DNA of 64,000 nucleotides from Mercurialis annua (GCF_937616625.2 NC_065570.1:40617665-40681664); one strand, 5' to 3'; positions 1 to 12,678 are shown, numbered from the stretch's first letter. Notes: generated from the sequence alone by a model not told the origin. Program-made: numbers and translations.

Positions 1-47
1 ATTCTCCGAGTCATTATTAATGACTTAAAATTTTACGGGGTGTTATA
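1..47 (-). repeat. Terminal scrap of a gypsy LTR
   Basis: The first 47 bases end in TACGGGGTGTTATA. This matches the terminal motif (TACGGGGTGTTACA) of the other LTRs in the window, so the window appears to open inside the end of another LTR of the same superfamily. Only the end is visible, so family and size are unknown. Confidence 0.45.
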
Positions 48-193
48 ATGTTTACCTTTCGAAGATGCTGACACAAAGTTATAACATGGGTATGAGAAAT
101 CATGTGATCAGAGAATGATTCTAGCGAGGATAAGAATGAGATTTTGGCAAATGATGATAAAGTTATGTATGATTTAAGTGAGAAAAGAGTTCA
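48..193. other. Unassigned spacer before the nest
   Basis: This short stretch lies between an LTR end and the start of the outer LTR of the nest. I see no open frame, repeat or recognised element. The five bases just before the outer LTR are GTTCA. Confidence 0.4.
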
Positions 194-709
194 TGTCACG
201 ACCCAAAATCGAGGGCCGTGACTGGCGCTTGGAAACGGGAGTGGTTGCTCCGGAACCCGTAGCAAGCCTAAAACCACTCAGAATTTTTTGCGAAATCAAA
301 CATAGCATCAAGCATAAAATGTTTTCTGAAACTTCTTTAAACATTAACTTTGAATATACTTTCTCAAATCAGTTGCATAACCATAGGCACCAGGGACTTA
401 ATGTGCTTTAACTCTATCGAGCATTGCCCTGTCCAATATACATCCCATACTTAACCAACTCCAACACAGGCAATTGGTAAAACATCAAACGATTAAAAAG
501 CGCAGTTTTCAAATTAAACTTTATTCATATAAAATAATGTAACAAACTAAATAACATGAAAAATGTTTGAGACATAACTAAGTCTACTACTGATGACTAC
601 GATAGCTCTACAGAGGAACAAAGCTTTTCCACAAATGCTTTGACCAGAGACTTTCGGGAAAAATAGAGTGAAAGCTCGATCACGTAACGTTGAGCAAACC
701 TAAAAAACT
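194..709 (-). repeat. Outer LTR (LTR-F), piece 1 of 4
   Basis: This piece begins with the canonical TGTCACGACCCAAAATC of these gypsy LTRs. It follows the solo LTR at 3570-6583 through an early conserved region (CCCGTAGCAAGCCTAAAACC) and a later ACTACTG...ACTACG segment. It stops abruptly at 709, where another LTR begins, and resumes at 22789 with AAAACACTATGGGG, the counterpart of AAAACATTGTGGGG in the solo LTR. The four pieces together give about 2.93 kb, close to the 3.01 kb of the intact relative. Confidence 0.75.
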
Positions 710-841
710 TGTCCCAACACGATTTTGGAATCGCAACCGGCACTAGGGAATGGGAATGGTAGTTCCGAAACCCGTAGCAATCTTAAAACCCACTAAAAGG
801 TTTTCGCGAATATCATATATACATTGGCCTTACAAACGGAA
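710..841 (-). repeat. Nested LTR-B, piece 1 of 3
   Basis: A second LTR start (TGTCCCAACACGA, followed by the conserved AACCGGCACTAGGG and AACCCGTAGCAA blocks) lies directly against LTR-F. It is cut at 841 by Element 1 and resumes at 13978 with the expected continuation (GAAAGCAT versus GGAAGCAT in the solo LTR). I found no matching 5-bp target duplication for this LTR itself. Confidence 0.75.
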
Positions 842-3507
842 TGTCACGACCCAAATTCGAGGATCGAGACCGGTGCTAGGGTATGGGTATAGTTGTACCA
901 AAACCCGTAGCAAGCCTCGCGGATAAACCAATAAATATATATACTTGCAGAATACCACTGCTCGGGGAAACCGAGACTCCAACCTAAGTCTAACAGTTTA
1001 TATAAATAGTTCTAATATTAAATACTCAACTCAAAACCGAGATTTCAAAACATGACTCATACATATATATAATTAATCCAAAGTATAACATGCCAAAGAT
1101 ATAATAAAACAATCGGACCAATCCGACAATCCAAAGTATGCTACTAAATAATACACTAGTTATACTGCGGTCTAAGAGTTTAAATAGTTGACTAGTTTAA
1201 AATAACATAAAACCTCCGAGGAATCAAAGAATCGGAGATGACTCAAGCTTTCAAATCATAAACCTAGAATATTGGGAAAACAACGGGGTCAGATATAATG
1301 GGATGAGTTCATAATGTTATTTACATTTATTAAGATTAAAACCTTTAAAATTTGAAATCCGTTTATACTAATATACTTATATACTTGACTATGGAATAAT
1401 AGTATTGAAATGACATCCTAAAGTATAGCACAAAGTAGATGGGAACAAATCCTCATCGATTCCAAAGTAAGCCAGACGTATAGTCAGCCAATCCCAAAGC
1501 ACTTACCGCTGCACACAGTCTCGATAATGCCTATCGAGTAGCTCGTTCCAATCCAGATGCAAAATCAATAAAAACAGTTCACAAACAATTGTAATACTAA
1601 AATGATTTGTTGTACTAAATAAAACGATAAATAACACTACAAACCCACTGCTTGCCTATCCATGTGATAACCTTGGCAAGCAAGCTAACCCTGCACAGAC
1701 TCCGAAGCACAAGCAGATGACTGGTCTAAAAACAAGGTACAAGTTAAAAAACATACAACCCCTAACTCTAAGAATATTAGACACCACATAGGACTAGCGT
1801 CTCAACTCACAACCAGAGTACAAACCAAAGAATCCATACAATCCATAGCAAACAAATAACAAGTTAAGCTTAGATGAGCTCTTACTTTTGATGTCAAATA
1901 TGAAGTTCTTAAATACTTAAATAATTATATTAAAACATTTAGCATTCCTAAAGTAGTGTGTTAAACATAAACCCCATTTTGGTTTAACACAACATGTCGT
2001 GCGACCCAAGTCTAACCCAATCCAAGTATAAGACAAGTGTATCCCAAAGAAATAATCCTTCAATTCAAGACCAAAGTAAATCAAATCCTTTAATAAACCA
2101 AAGTTAATTTGAAAACAAGAACTTATACTAAACTTAACAACACCAAACCATAATGAGCAATAAGCCATTTACCTTACCAACACTTGACAAGTTTCACCCA
2201 AAGTACATACCACTTAAACAAGCCACCTTAAATGAGATCTCAAAGGATTCAAATGCTTTTAAATATCTAAATTCAGATCTGAATATAGCAACTTAACACC
2301 AAGTAAGCAATGGCAAAAACCTAACATAACTAACAAGTAATCCAACCAATTGATAACCCATCAACCTAAGAATATATGAACATCTTTTTGTTTATCAAAA
2401 ATAGTTTATGAAACACAGTTTCCAGCCCTTAGTAATTGATCAAAACCATCCTAAGTAATCCACAAAGGCTTGGCCAAACAACCCAAAATCATCAAATAAA
2501 TTATCAATCAATTGGGCACCCAAAGTACTTATTTTAACTCTTTAAAATAAACTTTTGAAAACATTTCCAGCCACGTTAAACAATTCAAAAACAACGAATT
2601 AATCTTGTTAAAATCATAATTAATCATCATACCTATCCTAGCCAAATATTTAAAACCACCCAATGTATTAGCAATCTCGTGAAGCCAAACTTAATCCATG
2701 TAAATCATTTCCATATTTTTAAGCCTAAAACAAAATTTGAATCAAAGACTTACGACAATTCAGTTTACCCATTAATGTAATCAATCATATCAATCCACCA
2801 AAAATATAATGAACATTCAAAAGCCAAATTCAATACCAAATCAACATTTCCAGATTTATAAAACATAGTAAAACATAATATAAATCCACAACACCCAAGG
2901 TATATAAGCAATACAACAATCTAACAATCTCTATGCATCATAACAAGAGATTAGAACCACATACCTTTGAAATAGACTAAAAAGAACCAAAATAGAAGAA
3001 ACCCAGAAAAATAATATATCCAAATCAGTTTATAAACATATACAAATAGAGCTATTGAATCCACAAACTACATAAATGATGAAAGAGAGACTAAACCACT
3101 AAAGAAATGATTAGAATTCTTACAAATGATCAATATAGGTTAACGAATTGATAGGAAGTTGTTTTCAGAGAGTAACAACCATTTTAGGGGTTTTAGAAGA
3201 GGGTAAAGTTATTTAGGTCGAATAACGGGTCTTTAAATAGAAAAACAGCGAATTGCACAGTGTAGCGTCGCGCCCGCTACACCCATGTCGCGTTTGCGAA
3301 ATCCTTCTGTTTTTGAAAAAAATTAAAATTTTGAAAACAAGCTCGGGATCACTCTGAACCCCGAGGCCACACCCAAGATATCTTAATACATATATAAAAA
3401 GGTTTGGAACTCGAAAACCACAATTCCAAGTGGTCGAACCACTCAAACGAACCAGAAAGTAAACGATAAGTTTAACTGAACTAATCGGAAAAGTACGGGA
3501 TTTTATA
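842..3507 (-). repeat. 3' LTR of Element 1
   Basis: This 2.67-kb LTR runs from TGTCACGACC to a mutated terminus (GGGATTTTATA in place of GGGGTGTTACA). It is flanked on the inside by the polypurine tract. It contains 639 bp (2192-2830) that are absent from the other LTR of the element. It has only two copies of the TCGCG dyad (3268 and 3288), where the partner LTR has four. Confidence 0.88.
3232..3239 (-). promoter_or_regulatory. TATA-like box of Element 1 3' LTR
   Basis: On the minus strand this reads TATTTAAA. It lies exactly 28 bp from the first TCGCG dyad at 3268. The same box and distance occur in both LTRs of Element 2 and, with one base changed, in the other LTR of Element 1. That conservation supports a role as core promoter; it is inference, not measured. 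Confidence 0.55.
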
Positions 3508-3522
3508 TTCTCTCCAACTTAA
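3508..3522 (-). other. Polypurine tract of Element 1
   Basis: The minus strand reads TTTTAAGTTGGAGAA immediately before the 3' LTR. The same purine-rich block abuts the left LTRs of Elements 2 (27752 on) and 3 (37798 on), where it is better preserved as AAGTTGGGGAGAA or a close variant. It is the expected start site for plus-strand DNA synthesis. Confidence 0.75.
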
Positions 3523-4039
3523 AAATGAAATCGTTATCGATTTTAACACAAAGCAACTAAGGACAAAACTGTCACGACCCAAAATCTAGAGCCGAGACTG
3601 GCGCTAGAGAATGAGAATGGTAGTTTCAAAACCCGTAGCAAGCCTAAAACCATAAAAACATTTTCACAAAACATCAATCATACATTTTCATATAGGCGGA
3701 AGCATTTACACACACATACATCTTTATATGCTAGTAACTTACTCATACAAACTAAATGGGCTTACTGTTTCCGTATCCTGTATGTACTAGCCCGATACAT
3801 ACTAGTGTTCAAAACCATATTATCACGAGTATTCACCTTTTGTGTAAAAAATATTTATAACTACAAAGACATCATATGAAAACCGACGTCGTATCAAAAT
3901 ATTGTACTAGACCATGACTCTGGTTAGACAAGACACTACTGCAGCAACTACGGAAGTCCGGACTGAACACGTCAAGAAAAAATTCTGATCAAGAATGAAC
4001 TTCTAGACAAGTCTAGAGTCTACTGAAAGAAAACATTGT

Positions 4040-4054
4040 GGGGGGGGGGGGGGG
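4040..4054 (+). repeat. G15 homopolymer in the solo LTR
   Basis: Fifteen consecutive G follow AAACATTGT. At the same place LTR-F has only GGGG (22801 on), so the run expanded in this copy, or its length is a sequencing or assembly error. Confidence 0.85.
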
Positions 4055-5984
4055 TTCAGCTTTAAGCTGAGTGAGTTATACGTTACTCACCCTATTATCA
4101 AAATAGCATCGCATTTTGAAAACATTTTGTGCAAACACAATCATCTCGTATAAATATACTTTCAACTAATTCAAATAGGAAAATAGGCAATTCAAGAAAG
4201 TATTAATCTTAAACTTATATCGCTCTAGGTAATTGCCTAGTCTTAACGAAGATAATGCCTTTTTGGTTCATCACAAATTCTGGGCTAATTCCGCTAGAGA
4301 CAAAGTCTAGGAATCAATCAATCAGACATAAATTCTGGGATAATTCCACCAGACACAAAGTCTAGGATCAATCAACCAGACACAAATCTCAGGACAAATC
4401 AACCGAGCTCACACCATACAACTTCACAAATACAAGAGGTTCCATGGTAAGTTAGTTGGGTTCGTTCTATGTTTTTCGTCTACATTTGACTCGACTCTGT
4501 GATCACATTTCTAATTCAAATCGTACACACATTCACAATTCGCATGTACAAACCAATACAACTAATACAATACAAGCCAAACCCTTCAAGCCAATACAAT
4601 TAAGTCATATACAAACGACACAAACCAATCCAATCAATTAAATCCAAAACAATATAATCCAAATAAATTCATATACACAACCAATTCAATCCATATGCAA
4701 ACAATTCATACGATACATATATGTGATGCATTTAAATACTATTCATATTGCATATTAATTAACATTTAATAGGATAATGCGAGTAAGTAAAATATACTCA
4801 CAGTATGTTTATCCAAAAAATCTTCGATTACTATAGCGTAAGCTCCCTGAGCTCCTTGTCCTCTAGTAGGTCGCCTTATCGGACCTAGGGCATTTATCAA
4901 ATGGATCTCGAGTGAGATTCTAATTCAATAGACGCATAGACTTGAGATTAAACAAGTACATAACTTGTTGCATTATCAACCCCGTAATCGCCTAGGTTTG
5001 CTAATCGTAAAATAGTCCGACCTTTAAACGAAACCGACATTCTTAAAGTTCAGAATGTCCTCTACAACCTCTGTTTAGGTCTCAGACTAATACTACCACC
5101 CAAAAGTGTCGGAGACTAGCCCGGAAGTTGATAACTTGGGGCTGTCCTGATTTCATAACTGTTACACGGAACTTAATGTTCTTCTTTGTTTGGGCCACGT
5201 AGAGGCCGAATCTGCAGAAATTCAAACCTAAAAATTTGCAGATAACACCTTTAAGTTTTTATACCAACAAACTGAACTTAATTCGGAGCTGTATAGCTCG
5301 AGATATTGCCCTCTCAATATCCTTGTTCTACAGCGCAACAATTCCAGCAAACACTCAATCCAAAACTTACCAATCTCAATCAACTTAAATTCAGCTCTAA
5401 TTACCCAAATTAAATTAAAGTTCATTACTAGCACTTGATCCTCACATTATCATCTCAGCTCCATGGCCGAATGATCTTAGCCAAATCCATTTTACAATTT
5501 CATTCAATAATGAACATAATTCTATGTCATACATCATTAAACAATCAACATCAAAATCTCTAAATAATGACCAAATTCTAAACCCATTTCTCATTGAATC
5601 TCCTTAATCAAAAAAATTCAGAATTAATGACTCACCTTTATTGATAGGTTCTAGGCCGAAGGTTCAACATCAAATCCTTCAAACAAGCTCCATAAATTCT
5701 TTACAATCATCCATTACACAAATTAGCATCAAAATCACCAAAACCGAATTGAAACAGCAGCAAAACTAACTGTATCTGCTCATCCTTACCTCAAATTGAA
5801 GCCACAATCTAATATAGGATCCGTTTCTCATTTTGTGGCCGCAAGAATCGCTCAATTCCGTTGAGAAACGAAAGAGATATGGTGATTTGAAGTTTTAAGG
5901 GTTTAAGGAAGATGAAGATACGGGGTTCTCTTCATTTCAACTGAAGAAATGAGTCTTTTGCTGATTTAGAACTCATTTTCCTTG

Positions 5985-5992
5985 TATTTATA
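5985..5992 (-). promoter_or_regulatory. TATA box of the solo LTR
   Basis: The minus strand reads TATAAATA, followed by CAAGG, in the promoter-like part of the LTR. The matching position in LTR-B (22209-22217) reads TATAAATAG. Conservation between two independent copies of this LTR group supports the call. Confidence 0.5.
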
Positions 5993-6688
5993 TTTATGGC
6001 AAAGAGCCATCTCTAGTCCTTGAAGAAATTGACTCAAAACGCTTCGATTTCTAGTTTAAAACTCGTTCGATTTCATCGATTAAATACCCGATTTTTACAC
6101 CTCGATAAATTTTATATTATTTACTGTCCAAATAAATAATACTACCTTAATATCTCATAATTTCATTTCCGATGATTTATTTTGGCAATATTTGGCCAAA
6201 AACGCTCAATTTCCAAATTTAAGCTAACTTGTACTTTTTCTCACTTTCTCGTCCAAATTTCATTTTAATAACTATCGATAACCATTTAACGATATTATTT
6301 CTATACATATTAATTCCTGTCTATAATCTATTTAATTTCTGTTTTCCGGAAATTAAAATCTTATTTTCCAATTTTAGGCTAAAGTATACTATTAGCCACT
6401 TTCTCTTATATACCTTTTCAATACAATTCCATTTCTCTTATGGAATATTATTATTGAAATTTTCTTATTAAATATTCAATGTCGACCTAATCGGGTCCTC
6501 TATCCCAACCTACTTGGCCTAAATTCCATAATTTAAGACTCGTGGCACGATCCAATTACCGTATCATTTTTAGGGTTATTACAAAAACACACATAAGCGC
6601 ACAAAACAACCAATGTAAAACAAATAACACAAATCCAAGTACTAACATAGCATCAAAACACTCGAAACAACATCAAACCCAATGTACC

Positions 6689-7960
6689 TCAAAGAAAGAG
6701 GAAAGGATAACGATTCCGCATATCGGACTCCGTCTCCCAAGTGCACTCCTCAAGAGAGTGATTCCACCACAGAACTTTGATCATCAGGATCTCCTTGTTC
6801 CGCAACTTACGCACCTGCGTATCAACAATCTCAACTGGCTGCTCCTCATATGACAGCTCTTGGACAATCTCAACACTCTATGGTACAATCACGAGAGAAG
6901 GATCAGAAATGCACTTCCGCAACATCGAAACATTGAACACTGGATGCACCAAAGACATGTCTGGTAGTAGAACCAAATGGTAAGCAACTACTCCAACTCT
7001 CGCTGTAATCTCATAAGGACCAATGTATCTCGGTACCAATTTCCCCTTAATACCAAAACATACAATGCCTTTCATAGGCGAAAGCCGAAGAAACACATAG
7101 TCGCCAACCCGAAACTCAAAGTCCTTCCGCTTATGACCATCATAACTCTTGTGCCGACTAAAAGTAGTCTCAAGTCTACGCTTGATCAAAGTTACCTTCT
7201 CAGAGGTAATCTGGATGATCTCAGCTCCAGAAAATTTACGCTCACCGACCGCTTCCCAACAAATAGATCAACATTTGTGCCCATACAAAGCCTCATAAGG
7301 TGCCACTCGATACTAGCGTGGTAATTATTGTTATACAAAAATTCAATAAAAGGCAAATGAGTATCCCATCTACCCTGAAAATCAAGCACACACATCCTGA
7401 GCATGTCCTCCAAAGTCTAGATAGTCCTCTCAGACTGACCGTCAGTCTGAGGATGAAAGGCAGTACTGAAATCCAACCTTGAACTCAGAGATTCCTGTAA
7501 CGCCTTTCAAAAGTGAGAGGTTAAAACTGAACCTCTATCCGAAACAATCGACACTGGTACACAATGGAGACTAACAATCCAATCAATGTACAACTATGCC
7601 AACTTTGAAGCTGCATAGGTAACCTTGATCGGTAAGAAGTGAGCTGACTTGGTCAAACGGTCAACAACCACCCATATCCAAGCATACCCCTTCCGGGTAC
7701 GCGGTAAACCAACCACAAAGTCCATAACGATTCGCTCCCACTTACACTCTAGAATAGGTAGCGGTTGCAGATTTCCAAATAGTCTTTGGTGTTCCAACTT
7801 TACTTGCTGGCAAGTCAAACACTTTGAAACAAACTTTGCAACATCCTTTTTCATTCCACTCCATCAGTACGTACCCTTGAGATCATGATACATCTTGGTA
7901 GAACATGAATGAACACTGTAAGCTGACTTGTGCGTTTCTTCTAGAATTTAGAACCTCAAA
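6689..7960 (-). pseudogene. Element 1 integrase and chromodomain, broken
   Basis: The C-terminal part of the pol polyprotein, read on the minus strand. The zinc-binding end shows [11 protein letters not shown] (about 7790-7825) and the catalytic core begins with [11 protein letters not shown]. The region after this is scattered over several frames: a fragment at 7192-7413 has the [14 protein letters not shown] motif but then shifts out of frame, and the GPYEI barrel follows at 6878-7189. The coding end, in yet another frame, shows the chromodomain core IKVLWWNH...EECTWE and stops at 6689-6691. The tail is thus a CHD-type chromodomain, which in this lineage guides integration to chromatin. An in-frame TAG in the GCATAG codon pair near 7594 is shared with Element 3. 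Confidence 0.8.
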
Positions 7961-8149
7961 CCATCTGAATCTGGAAGGCATAGTCGAGAACCATACCTGA
8001 GAATCCCATGCACAAACACAAACTCAGAATTCACATCTAAATGGATCTCATCCATAATCTGTTTCAATTGCGGATCCTCAGCTTGTAAAGCTTTGATCCT
8101 ATCGATCAGAACCGGTTGCACCTGCAACTGTGCCAACAATCAGCCACTC

Positions 8150-9450
8150 TGAGAAATCTGAAAACTGAACCCTGAAGCCAACAAACTATGCCACTTCGCA
8201 AACCATGGGTCTCCGCCCAACGTCAAAAATATGAGCCAAACTGCCCGAAGACTTTCGACTTAAACCATCGGCTACCACATTAACCTTACCCGGATGGTAC
8301 TGCATCGAACAATCAGAGTCCTTCAGCAACTCCAACCATATCCGTTGTCTTAAAGAAGTACATAAGACTCTTATGATCAGTAAACATCTCGCAAATCGCA
8401 CCGTACAAATAGTGCCTCCAAATCTTAAGAGCAAAAACCACAGCTGCTAACTCCATATCATGGGTAGGATAATTTACCTCATGCTTCTTCAATTGACGGG
8501 AAGCATAGGCAATCACCTTACCATGTTGCATCAACACGCAACCCAAACTGATACGAGAAGCGTTACAGTACACAGTGAACCCCTCAATGCCAGATGGCAA
8601 AGCTAACACAAGAGTTGTAGTCAAAATCTCTTTGACCTTCTCAAAGCTCACCTCGCACTTGTCAGTCAACTCAAACTTAACAGCCTTCTATGTGAGTTTA
8701 GTCAACGGTGCAGATATTCAGGAGAAATCCGGCACGAACCGACGATAGTAGCCAGCTAACCCAAGAAAACTTTTGATCTCGGTAACTGACCTCGGCCTCT
8801 GCCAATCAATAACAGCCTCAATCTTCTTCGGATCAACCTTGATACCATCCTTCGACACCACGTGTCCTAAGAAGGTAACCTGATCTAACTAGAATTCACA
8901 CTTTGAGAACTTAGCATACAACTGATGCTCACGCAAGGTCTGTAGTATAGTCTTCAAGTGGAAAGCATGCTCCTCCTCACTCTGAGAGTAAATCAAAATG
9001 TCATCAATGAACATGATAACGAATTGATCCAAAAACGGCTTGAAAACCCGATTCATCATGTCCATAAACGTTGCTGGTGTGTTAGTCAACCCAAACGACA
9101 GGACCAGAAACTCGAAATACCCATAACACGTTCTGGTCGCCGTCTTAGGCACATCGATATCCCGAATCTGAATTTTATGATACCCAGATCTTAAGCGAAT
9201 CTTAGAAAAACACTTTGCACCCTGCAACTGGTCGAACAAATCATCGATAAGAGGAAGAGGATATCTGGTTTTGACAGTAACCTTGTTCAGCTTTCTGTAG
9301 CCAATATACAGCCGAAAGGAACCATCATTCTTCTTGACAAACAGAACAAGAGCACCCCACAGAGAAGTACTCGTCCTGATAAAACCATTGTCCAACAACT
9401 CTTGCAACTGATCTTTCAACTCATTTAGCTCGGCAGGAGCCATCTGATAC
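8150..9450 (-). pseudogene. Element 1 reverse transcriptase and RNase H, broken
   Basis: RT copies element RNA into DNA; the fused RNase H removes the RNA strand. The segment 8889-9443 holds the fingers and palm, with the active-site box FIDDILIYS intact, but the conserved CIDYRKLN motif is changed to YIGYRKLN, losing an aspartate. It stops in the CEF-stop segment (Element 2 has CEL and Element 3 CEF before a further residue). RNase H at 8313-8669 has VYCNAS where Elements 2 and 3 have VYCDAS, so a catalytic aspartate is replaced. A frame break follows DHKSLMYFF, inside the stretch that reads YIFYQRELN in the relatives. The enzyme is therefore dead on several counts. Confidence 0.85.
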
Positions 9451-9616
9451 GGAGGTATCGAAATAGGAGCTGTTCTAGGAACAATATCGATGTTTAAATC
9501 GATGTCACGATCAGGTGGTAATCCAGGTAACTACTTTGGAAAAACATTAGTGAACTCATTCACTATTGAAACACTATGCACATAACCACTGACAACCTCC
9601 ACATCACGAACCACAT

Positions 9617-10095
9617 CTAAGAAACCATGGAAACCCTTGCCAAACATACGCTTGCCTTGATTGCAAATATGCGATTCTTAGGTGTCTCTGCCTTCTCCCC
9701 TTGGAAAGAAAAAGGCATATAACCTAGAATCCCAAACACAACCGACTTCCCTCGACAGACGATCGAAGCATAATGGCGTGAAAGCGAATCCATCCCCAAG
9801 ATAACATCAAAAGATAAAACGTCAAGCACAATCAAATCAGCACAAGTTCCCTACCATGAATAACCACCGAACAAGACAGATACACAACGTCTACCACAAC
9901 ATAATCAGACAAAGGCGTAGATACATATAAAGGCTCAAAAAATGTAGATGGTGCCACCCCAAACTTAGCAGCAAAGCTCAAAGAAACAAAATAGTGGGAT
10001 GCACCCGCATCAAACAACACCAAAACATCTACGAAAGAGATTGCAATAGTACCTTGCACCACGGCATTGGATGCACGAGCATCTTGAGGAGTCAA
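9617..10095 (-). pseudogene. Element 1 aspartic protease region, broken
   Basis: The retroviral-type protease cuts the Gag-Pol polyprotein. The catalytic loop reads VLFDAGASHYFVS in the fragment 9832-10095, with the D-A-G triad preserved. The C-terminal part continues in a second frame at 9617-9835, where VILGMDSLSRH is recognisable (GMDWLSRH in the relatives), so a frameshift separates the two halves around 9833. It lies between Gag and RT, as expected for this lineage. Confidence 0.8.
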
Positions 10096-10329
10096 GGCAA
10101 AAACTCTGGCCTGTCCCTTACCCTGCTGCGGTGTTTGAGCTAAACTGAAACTACCCGAACCTTTACCACCATTACCACGGCCACCAAAACCACGTCCTCC
10201 TGAACCATGGCCCCACTACCCACCAAAAGAAGCGGCAGGTTGAGATTACCCTACCAAAGGAGCGAAAGTAGGCCTCTACTGCTGAAAAGACAACTGAGCA
10301 ACACTAGCCGACAACACCTGTTTCCCAGA

Positions 10330-11521
10330 TGCCGGACACTCTCTAGCAAAATGGCCTGGTTGGCCACAAGCATATCAACTACCCGGTGCTACCAAACAAA
10401 CCCCGAAGTGTCTGTGTCTGCAGTTCTGACAAAAAGGAATGCTAGAAGCTCCACTACTAACGCGTCCAGAACCACGGCTACTACCACTATGACCTGAACT
10501 ATGCGAGTACGGATGATACCCTTTCCGATCACCTCCCTTCTTACTCTTGTACTGAGAATACTTGGAATGATAGCTGCTGCTACCACTCTGTTGCCCACCA
10601 CTTGGAACAACATTGTCCTCCTTCTTGGCTTCAGGCATCTTCCCAAAATGCAGTCTCCAACTGACGAGCACTGTCTACTACACTGGTGAAATCCCTGTGC
10701 ATCTCATTCAGAAGACTAACAAACTGAGGGCCTCAACCCTTCACATATTGGTGGTTCATCCTCATCTGTTTGGTCTGCAAATATGGGACAAAGCGACTAA
10801 ACCGCACAAACTCAGTCGTGTACTCCTGTACTGACCTATCTCCTCTAGTCAAGGTTAGCAATCTGTCTCTGTGACCCTCAGTCACCGAAAATGGCCAGAA
10901 AAACTCTCTAAACTGTTCCATAAAATCCGCCCAAGTCGTAGTGGTCATCTCAAGACGAATGACCCTACGAAACCAATCCTTTGTAGGACCCTTAAAGGAA
11001 ATCTCCACAAGAACAATGGTTTTCCTCTCAGTAGCCTGCAATATCTGAGCATTCTGCTCAACCTCCTCCAGAAAATCCAGAGCATCACCGTCACTCTCAA
11101 ACTGAGTCGGCTTCATTCTAATATAAGCCAACACCAAATCTTTGTCAATGGTTCTGACACCACCAGCTTGTGGTACATGCTGCTGCACAAGCTGACCCAA
11201 CATAGCATACTGATTCTGCATGGTCACTTGACCCACCTTCATGTGCACCTGATTGTTCTAAAGTGCAGCGATCCTAGCCATAAAAGTCGTGAAATCAAAT
11301 AGATCCATAGGAGCCTATGGTTCACCGGGTGCCTGAACACCTGCACAACCACGCCCCTTGCCTCTGCCTCTACATCTACAAGCCTAGCCTCTTCTAGCAT
11401 GTCCTTTTCCCTCTTGTCCTCTACCAGCATGAACCCCAGGTTCATGTTGATCAACCTCAATGGACATAGTGTCATCAGCCTCAGCATTCGGCTGAGTTGC
11501 AGCATGTGCACGAGTATTCAT
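10330..11521 (-). pseudogene. Element 1 Gag, broken
   Basis: Gag forms the particle and binds RNA. The start chosen is the ATG at 11519-11521, which gives MNTRAHA, like the starts of Elements 2 and 3. An RG-rich N-terminal part follows, then the capsid-like domain in the fragment 10733-11248 (motifs GDALDFLEEVEQNAQ and DWFRRVIR). A CCHC knuckle is still visible near 10336-10380 (YACGQPGHFAREC), but its first cysteine codon has become TGA. In-frame stops also interrupt the N-terminal part (11239-11521). Confidence 0.82.
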
Positions 11522-11837
11522 TTCTAAGAATGAAACAAACAAACCTTAAAACATAGCCATATGGAAACACCCAAAGTACACAAGGCAAGGCACAACATCC
11601 AAATATCATCCAAAGTATAAACAATAAATATTCCAAAGTAAAGAATCAGTTAAATATAAAACAGATGCACAACACTCCTAAAGGTGAAGGTAGAAGGTTT
11701 TCAAAACAAAAGATGACGTTTCAAAAGACAAGACTTGAATCCTAATTCCGTAGTAGACCCTATGACACAACAACATATATCATGCTTCAAAGCAGTAAAC
11801 ACATAACATGCGAAAATGGTCTTTGTTTGAAAACAAA

Positions 11838-11850
11838 GTTTGATACCAAT
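11838..11850 (-). other. Primer-binding site of Element 1, mutated
   Basis: On the minus strand the sequence 2-3 bases inside the 5' LTR reads TTGGTATCAAAC. Elements 2 and 3 have TGGTATCAGAGC at this place, the complement of the initiator tRNA-Met 3' end. Element 1 has two changes in the distal part. Confidence 0.75.
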
Positions 11851-12600
11851 TTTGTCACGACCAAAAATCGAGGATCGCGACAAGCGCTAGAGTATGGGTA
11901 TGTTCGTACCAAAACCCGTAGCAATCCTTGCGGATAAACAAACAAATATATATACCTATAGAATAACACTGCTCGGGGGCAACCGAGACTCCAACCTAAA
12001 TCTAACAGTTTATATAAACAGTTCTAATATTAAATTCTCGGGTAAAATCTGAGATTTCAAAACATGCCTCATACATATATAATCAATCCAAAGTATAACA
12101 TGCCAAAGATATAATAAAACAATCAGACCAATCCGACAATCCAAAGTATGATAACAAAATAATAAGCTAGATTTACTGCGGTCTTAGAGTTTAAACAATT
12201 GACTAGTTTAATATAACATAAAATCTTTGAGGATTCAAAGAATCGGAGATGACCCAAGCTTAAAATCATTACCCTGGAAAATTAGAAAAACAACGGGGTT
12301 AGATATACTGAGATGAGTTCATAATGCTATTTACTTTTATTAAGACTAAAACCTTTAAAATCTAAAATCCTTTTATATTAATATGCTTATATACTTGATT
12401 ATGGAATAACATCATTGAAATGATATCCCAAAGTATAGCTCAAAGTAGATAGGAAATAATCCTTATCATTCCCAAAGTAAGCCAGACATATAGTCAGCCA
12501 ATCCCAAAGTACTTACCGGTGCACACATTCTCGATAATGCCTATCGAGTAGCTCGTTCCAATACAGATCCATAATCATTAAAAACAGTTCGCTAACAGTT

Positions 12601-12678
12601 CTTTTTTTTATGCCAATGTTGGTAACTGGAGATAACTCTCTTCAATGGGATGATGCTTCAGTGAGAAGGTCAATATCA
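12601..12678. other. Filler sequence inside an LTR
   Basis: Between AACAGTT and the conserved TGCGGTACTTAATAAA block, this LTR holds about 78 bases, starting with CTTTTTTTTA, that match no other LTR here. Element 2 has only about 27 unrelated bases at this spot. It reads like filler DNA captured during double-strand break repair; its source is not visible in the window. Confidence 0.5.

Larger units (their letters stand above)
3570..6583 (-). repeat. Solo LTR with perfect 5-bp target duplication
   Basis: A 3,014-bp LTR runs from TGTCACGACCCAAAATC to GGGTTATTACA with no internal coding region. It is flanked by identical AAAAC pentamers at 3565-3569 and 6584-6588. Removing it restores continuous 3' untranslated sequence of Element 1, between its polypurine tract and the end of pol. 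It belongs to the same LTR group as LTR-F and LTR-B. Solo LTRs arise by recombination between the two LTRs of one insertion, so a full element once stood here. It contains a G15 tract (4040-4054), a degenerate internal repeat (about 4270-4400) and a TATA box (5985-5992). Confidence 0.88.
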
